Shown: positions 58,149 to 64,000 of the stretch, one piece after another
Layout of the letters: each line of letters begins with the position of its first letter
How positions within the stretch are numbered: position 1 is the first letter of the stretch
From: Mesorhabditis belari
Lineage: Eukaryota; Nematoda; Chromadorea; Rhabditida; Rhabditidae
Reading direction: 5' to 3'
Assembly (NCBI GenBank): GCA_958450365.1
Contig: CAUEEP010000732.1
Coordinates: 3,039,001 to 3,103,000, forward strand
DNA: 64,000 nucleotides
Notes under the pieces: model-generated
The model's input: only the letters and a program-made list of their open reading frames with translations
What the model was told of the DNA's origin: nothing
The model's database searches: none
Program-made: the position numbers and the translations under genes

Positions 58149-58928
58149 TATAACGTTGGTTTTTTTATGTTTCCTTTCTTTCTTTCCCCTTTTCTCGTTA
58201 CAGGGAATCTAGTGCGCCAAAAAGGATGTATTTATCTTTGTGAGCAAAGTCCAAAGCACAAAAGCATGTGCAGAAGCAGAAGCACAACCTCGAGAAAGCA
58301 CAAAAGCAGAAGCACAACCTCGAGAATCGTTTAATTTCCGTTCTAACAAAGTTCTAACAAAAGTTTCCCCCATTTCAATTAAGCTTTGCAAAAAAAAAAG
58401 AGTTGCAAGAGTTTGATTTGAATGAATTTGAAGTAATTTTTCAAATTCTCATAGTTCCCGAGTATTTTGAACGGATCGTCACGCTTTGAGGGCCTATAAC
58501 TTTGTCCAGAGACAAGTCTACAATGTAAACAATTCAGGAAAAGTCGAAAATTGTCTTCAATTTTTGTCATCAAGTTTTTTTAAGTAAGTTTTGGTGATCG
58601 TTTAGAGCAATTAGTCAACTAGAATTTGGGGAGAATGCAATTTGTAAACACTTTTTACATTTTCTCTCTTTTTTTTTTCTATGCTTTCTATTTTCATTTT
58701 TGATCTTTTCCACTAATTAAACGAGAATTTCTCTTCGAGTAATTCTCTTGTGAAAATGTGAAAATCGGCAAGGTTTTAAAGATCGGCAAGGTTTTTTTTT
58801 TGGCTCCAAAACTTTGCAAATTTGTTGAAATTTTGAATTTTTTTTTTGCTTTATAGCTTTTAGCTTTTAGCTTTCAGCTTTTAGCTTTTAGAAATTTAAA
58901 AGCTATTCAGTTTGACTATTCAGTCAAA

Positions 58929-61900
58929 ATGGACACAAATATCACATTTTATTGCGAAACGGCCGCCCATTTGGCCTTTTTCACCGTTTACTCCATTCAG
59001 AATGCGGTAAGTGATACAAATTATGAGAAAAAGCATAGTTTTTAGAAAAACCATCAATAAATCTAATCGTTAAGTATTCAAATTTAAAAGTTCTCTCCAA
59101 AATTCTGCAACTTTTTCAAAGAATTAGAATATTCAACTCTTCCATAGTTCCCTGGGATTCTGAACGGATCGTCACGCTTTGAAGGCCTATAACTTTGTCC
59201 AGAGAGAAGATTTTTGCTAACTTTTTATATCATCATACAGAGGACATTTTAGGCTTTCAAATGATACCAAATAAAAGTTAATTGGATAATCCAGTTCAAG
59301 AAAATCAGAGCCAACTCTGAGTAAATAAGGCCTATCCGACTCGTGTGTCGTGTCGCCTGGTTTTCATCGGAATGAAAAATCCAGTCAAACTCTATTTGGT
59401 ATCATTTGAAAGCCTGAAATGTCCTCTATACAATGGTATAAAAAGTTAACAAAAATCTTCTCTCTGGACAAATTTATAGGCCCTCGAAGCGTGACGATCC
59501 GTTCAAAATCCCCGGGAGCTATGGAAGAGTTGAAATTTCTATGTTATTTTCTGCTTGATTTAGGTGAAATCTTTTGTCGCTATTTCATCGCTTTTCATCA
59601 TTATTTATTATATTTTAAGACGAAGCTTTTGGATTCACGATCAGAGAAATGTAAGTGCTTTTGAAAATTAGCGGATGTGCTCAAAATTTCTAAAGAGATC
59701 CCTTCATTTCTAAAAACGTTTCCAAAAACATTTCTAAAAACATTCCTTCTGTCTATCCGATTGTCGTTTCGCCTGGTTTTCATGGGAATGAAAGATCTTC
59801 CAAAATTCTGAAACTTTTTCAAAGAATTAGAAATTTCAACTCTTCCATAGCTCCCGGGGATTTTGAACGGATCGTCACGCTTCGAGGGCCTATAAATTTG
59901 TCCAGAGAGAATATTTTTGCTAACTTTTTATATCATTGTACAGAGGACATTTCAGGCTTTCAAATGATACTAAATAAAAGTTAATTGGATAATCCAGTTC
60001 AAGAAAATCAGAACCAACTCTGAGTAAATGAGGCGAATCCGACTCGTGTGTCGTGTCGCCTGGTTTTCATCAAAATGGTTTTCATCAAAAATCCAGTCAA
60101 GCTCTATTATTTCTTAAGTCTTTATTTCAACAGTTACTACAAGAAAATGAATGGTTTATTTGGAAATTGAATGGAATTTAGGCGCAAATAAACTTGAATC
60201 GGCTTGGTTTTTGTTTTTGGATTGTTAGAAACTGAAGACTGAAAACTTTCCAGGGTCTAATCATCTTTAAAGTGTTCATTTTGTTGCTCTACTCGTTCAA
60301 CAATATTGCTTGCAATGTGAGTTGTTCTTAGTTCTTTTTCTCACTTAATAACTATGTGTTAATTTCAGTGTTATCCGTTTATTTTACGTCGTCTTTTCGA
60401 GTCGACAGATCCCTGTGAATTCGTGTTCACTTCACCCGGGTGTTTGCCTTTCAAAATCGTACATGTAAGCACAATCTTAACTTTAGAAGCAACTTTTATT
60501 AGAAACTATATCCAATCTATTTTAGTTTTTTTAAAAGAACGATTTATTAAGGACTAAACTGAACTTATCTATATTAGATCAAAGGGAAAAGACGTTTGGG
60601 AGACAGGAGAAAAGACAAAGGGAGATTCTGAAAAGCTCTGCGGTTCTCGACTTGTAATATTATTGATAAAATCAAGAATTCAAATCAATCAATCTAATAT
60701 TATTGATAAAATCAAGAATTCAAATCAATCTCATCCTTTCTCAGTCTTGTGGTTAAAAGTAGAAAAACTTTGAAAGAAAATCGATGATGAGAATTCCCAA
60801 ATTATTAGAGTTAGAGCTTTGCTACATACAGCCTAAAAAGTTTCATTTTTCTTTGTTTTTAGATGTGTCTCTCATTTTCCCTCTCACTGGCTTTCCTCTT
60901 TGTCGTGGTCGAGCGAGCGATCGTCATATTTTACATCAAAAATCCACCTAAAACCAAAGGAAAAGTGGCGCCATTGCAAGAAAATGCTGTGAAAATTTTC
61001 ATCGGAATACAGGTGCAAGAAAAAAAAAACTGATTTCATTTAGGGAATTTGCTTTGAAAAGAAAAAGTACAAAAGTCTTTGGTTTAGCGGAGGGAAACTC
61101 GGAATGCATTACGGTGATTTCATGAAATTCCTGTATATTTCCTATTTAGTTCCTTTATAATTCCTGTTTAATTCCTTGATAGTTCCTATTTAGTTCCTTG
61201 ATGGTTCCTATTTAGCTCCTTTATAGTTCCTGTTTAATTCCTTGATGGTTCCTATTTAGTTCCTTTATAGTTCCTATTTAATTCCTTGATGGCTCCTTTA
61301 TAGTTCCCGTGGATTAGGTTAACTAATTAAGGGTTTTTCGTTTTTTTTAGATCAAAATCAAGTGCTTAGTTGCTATTGATGTAAACTGACAGCAAGGTAG
61401 GATTTTTTGCTCAAGTTTTCCAATTCACTTGCCAAATTATTTGGGCTTGATCTGGGCCTAAATCCAGTACAATCCGGTACATCTTTTCACCGGGCTTTCT
61501 ACAGTTCTCTTTTCGTCTCTACAGATTTACAGCAGTCAATTTAGTTTCAATAAATTCTTGGAATATTGAAAAGTCTTGAGTTTTTGAAAAAAAAAAACAA
61601 GAAAAACTTAAATTTGGCAAATGGATCGGAGAGATACAAGCAAATTGGCGTCGACTGTACTTTTATTTGAGCCAAAATTGCACAATAGAAAACGAGTTCC
61701 ACATTAGCAAAAAGCCCTTTTTTCTAAAGCCTGGATACAATTTTTATTTCTAATAGAAAACAAGAGCTGTTTGCTAAAACGTGGGACTAACTCGTTTTCT
61801 ACAAAAGGTCAACGTCTATTGCATAACTACGGCCTACGATCCGATTCATAGCCGGAATTCCCAGTCCATTCTTGTGCGTTATACTGAAAAGCAGTTCTTT

Positions 61901-63316
61901 GCAGGCGCTAGACGAAATCCACTACTTGTTACTATTGCCCAATAAATGCAAAAGATGGTCGAAAAGGGCACAAGAGTACCCGAAACTCTTAACCATTTCT
62001 CTGCGCAGCTGAAAATTTTATATTTCTAAATTTAAGCTAGCAATTCGAGTCTTATCTTTTAAACTCATCCTATAGATGATTGTCATCATCGCCATCGTTT
62101 TCGTCTCGATTTTTTCCCAAGAGGACACCTTTGTCTATGTGCTTAATTGTACGGAAGACACGCCGGTGGGTGTAAGATTTGCTTGCTTGCTTAAATATGC
62201 TTGCTCATCTCAAGAGATTTTCCCAGTAAGAAACTCCGTAATCAGCTCATTTCAGTCGATGATCCCAATCGCGAACGCACTCTCATTTCTGGGGATCTCG
62301 GTCGATGTGATCACCGTTTTCGGGGGATCTCTCTTTGCTTCATTTCTGCTCACGACAAATCAGAAGACGGTAGAAATTGTTATTTTTGTCTTTCATAAGG
62401 CGTTTTCTAAAGTGTCAACTTTTAAAACTTTTCTACCGTAACCTTGATTTCTTTATTCTTGATTCAAATCGATCCACGTTTATCCAATCCAATCCAATCC
62501 TCTGTGAACCCTCGAAGCATTCGAAATTTATAGGGTAAAAGTAGAGACAGGATTACGGTAGTTTTCAAAAGACGACATGTTTTTGGAAACTAGTTCAATA
62601 TTTTCCTAAAAAATACACCCAAGAAAACCTAGCGTAAGCCCCGTGTATGAATGAGAAATACTATGGCTAAAACGCGAAATTCCATTTTACAGCTCAGCCA
62701 CGAAAAAGAGCCTCGAGTTATCCTATCAGCTGCGATATTCACAGGTAAAATGACGTTTGATATGCAAGTTCGAATCTTCAGTTATCCCTGTGTGCCCTTT
62801 CACCGGTGATCCTCTTTCACGCAACCACCGTCATTCTCTACAATCTTCTCTCGATTGCCATCCGCAGTTGGTTCCCCGATTTGGACTATGTGACACGAAA
62901 AACAGCACAAGGATTGATAAATGTAAGATTTTTAGAAAATGTAAGTAAGATAAACAAGATCGCAATGCGGAAATGATAAATCTAGCTAAAAAAGCCAAAT
63001 ACAAACCTAAAAAAAATCTTATTTCAGTTCTATCCCTATTACACCCTCCTTTGCCCACTCTTCTACGTGGTCGCCATTGCGAAGATGAAGAGAAGGTTTG
63101 TAGCTAAACGCAGTTTTGCCCCGAACCATAGGATCTTACAATCATCAAGAATTGCAGCAAACGTCTAAATCATAGATAAGTCTATTAGCTAAACAACCAT
63201 TTTTCACTTTCAGTCGTGAAGCCGAGTTCTCCACTTCTGTTCATCCGGTGATTGGTGGACGGATTGTTCCGCCCACCGAACACTATTTCCTTGTGCTCAA
63301 CCAAATGTGGGCGTAA
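58929..63316 (+). CDS. Seven-transmembrane chemoreceptor, Sra/Srab type
   Basis: Nematode serpentine receptor, expected in chemosensory neurons. Exons: 58929-59006 (ATG), 59564-59650, 60254-60316, 60369-60464, 60863-61012, 62076-62165, 62256-62369, 62693-62744, 62782-62922, 63029-63095 and 63214-63316 (TAA). Hydrophobic segments include VKSFVAISSLFIIIYYIL, LIIFKVFILLLYSF, CLSFSLSLAFLFVVVERA and ALSFLGISVDVITVFGG. Family hallmarks: paired cysteines around STDPCEF...PGCLPF before TM3, ERAI after TM3, the LELSYQLRYSQ block before TM6 and the C-terminal HPVIGGRIVPP. All joins are in phase except 62369 to 62693, where the protein frame shifts by one base with the splice sites I can see, so the gene may carry a lesion. 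Intron 1 contains a large TE palindrome. Confidence 0.8.
59095..59545. mobile_element. Palindromic element in chemoreceptor intron 1
   Basis: Inverted repeat with ends TTCAACTCTTCCATAG and its complement, containing GAACGGATCGTCACGCTTTG and TCTCTCTGGACAAA/TTTGTCCAGAGAGA. The right end finishes only ~20 bases before exon 2 (59564). Partial copies at 58430-58565 and 59800-60115. Confidence 0.85.
59800..60115. mobile_element. Half copy of the 59095 element
   Basis: Repeats the left arm (TTCAACTCTTCCATAGCTCC, GGATCGTCACGCTTCGAGGG, AGGACATTTCAGGCTTTCAA) through GTCGTGTCGCCTGGTTTTCA, with no right arm. In chemoreceptor intron 2. Confidence 0.8.
61126..61312. repeat. TTCC-type minisatellite (locus 2)
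   Basis: Units such as TCCTATTTAGTTCCTTGATG and TCCTTTATAGTTCCTGTTTA, in chemoreceptor intron 5. Same unit types as at 3835-3995, 57 kb away. Confidence 0.85.
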
Positions 63317-63484
63317 TTGCCAGCTCCCCTCCGCCAATTGCTCAAATTACTGCTCACTTTTCATTGCTTGTGTCATAACTAATCATTTATCTGCAAAATA
63401 AATATTTACAATAAAAATTAGGTAAAAAACCAAAAAGGAAAACCAACAAAAATACCTATTGACTATACGATTACGATACTACGA

Positions 63485-64000
63485 TCATTCACCGTCTTTC
63501 GGTAGACTGTTCTCGACGAGATCGACCACCTGAGAGTCCACAAAATTGTTGCAATGACAATAATGCCAACCTGTTTTTCTCCGAACGGCGGGGGTCCAAT
63601 CAACTTCTTCACATCTTCATACGAAAGAACCTCATGTTTTAGTAGACTTTGTGCAATCTGAAAATTTAATTTACATTCGATGCAAAAGAAAACCGAACCA
63701 ATTCCAGTTTGTCAATGTTCTTCTGAATAAGCTCTTCAGTTGCTCGATACGCTTGTCCAACAAGCAATGATGCTTCCTAGAAAAAAAGAACTAGAATATA
63801 GGATCATTTCCAAATTCTAAAATATCTGTGGGTGTATTAACGAAGATCAAAATATCTCTATTGTTTAATTTCATTCAAAGTCACTAACCTGATCAATAGT
63901 CGCCTGTAATTTCTGACTGTAGGGTTTTTCATAAAACGAGGCGGCTCTCTCATCTTGCACCGCAAACGAAAGTGGCCCAATGATCGGCGAAAATCCATAA
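63485..64000 (-). CDS. ppgn-1: Paraplegin-like mitochondrial m-AAA protease, C-terminal end
   Basis: FtsH-family ATP-dependent metalloprotease of the inner mitochondrial membrane; only the C-terminal end of the peptidase domain is in the window. Minus-strand exons in phase: 63889 to beyond 64000, 63699-63776, 63571-63657 and 63485-63529 (TGA 63485-63487). Sequence landmarks: GFSPIIGPLSF, KPYSQKLQATIDQEASLLVG, KNIDKLELIAQSLLKHEVL and YEDVKKLIGPPPFGEKQ. The YED...LIGPPP ending fits paraplegin better than AFG3L2, whose ending has a different pattern. The AAA module and HExxH site lie outside, so paraplegin versus AFG3L2 is not certain. Confidence 0.85.

Larger units (their letters stand above)
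54424..58928. other. Repeat-rich intergenic stretch, no protein gene supported
   Basis: Holds a hairpin (GAGACTCTCATTAGGAGTCTC, ~55042-55062), a degenerate tRNA B box (GGGTTCGACTCTC, ~55178), a GTCAGTTGT array, retrotransposon tails, a tRNA-like sequence, two MITEs and simple AT-rich DNA. A short frame at 55221-55433 with a hydrophobic end is not supported by anything else. Confidence 0.55.

Overview
The window is nuclear DNA from a nematode, most likely a free-living rhabditid. Genes are split into many small exons with short AT-rich introns ending in TTTCAG/TTTTAG. They include a cuticle collagen, a nematode F-box protein, a Sra/Srab-type chemoreceptor, a TGF-beta type I receptor and an intronless replication-type histone H3 with a 3' stem-loop. 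Bacterial features (operons, Shine-Dalgarno sites, CRISPR) are absent. Many open frames are only translations of short tandem repeats or transposon hairpins and are not annotated as genes.

Layout: aquaglyceroporin (+, ~20-2715, 5' end outside); urocanate hydratase uroc-1 (-, 3727-11336, about 24 exons with two transposon insertions in introns); F-box protein (-, 13279-18958, carrying a mariner in its last intron and a MITE with a captured aquaporin exon in another intron); small secreted cysteine-rich protein (-, 19682-20098); S-adenosylmethionine synthetase (+, 22015-24691); histone H3 (+, 26297-26710); divergent casein-kinase-1-like kinase (+, 27416-28791); TGF-beta/BMP type I receptor (-, 29719 to at least 38258); cuticle collagen (-, 41285-42896); a repeat-rich gene-poor stretch (42.9-49.9 kb); tRNA-Tyr; a type II membrane protein resembling the torsin cofactors LAP1/LULL1 (+, 50210-54423) with a second identical tRNA-Tyr in its last intron; another repeat-rich stretch; chemoreceptor (+, 58929-63316); and the 3' end of a paraplegin-like mitochondrial AAA protease (-, 63485 to beyond the window).

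Repeats make up much of the sequence: several TA-flanked terminal-inverted-repeat (MITE) families, two Tc1/mariner copies with transposase remnants, a non-LTR retrotransposon 3' end with related tails, and over a dozen minisatellites, mostly in introns. The genes look like unrelated housekeeping, signalling and structural genes and not a cluster with a common function. The points most worth a second look are: (1) a MITE that has copied an intron and the second-NPA exon of the neighbouring aquaporin to a site 15 kb away; (2) a histone H3 with an extra alanine between K9 and S10; (3) a tRNA-Tyr block duplicated into an intron of the LAP1-like gene; (4) an orphan copy of a collagen exon; (5) a tiny secreted peptide with mirror-symmetric cysteine spacing. 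All gene models come from reading splice signals and phase by eye and have not been checked against transcripts.
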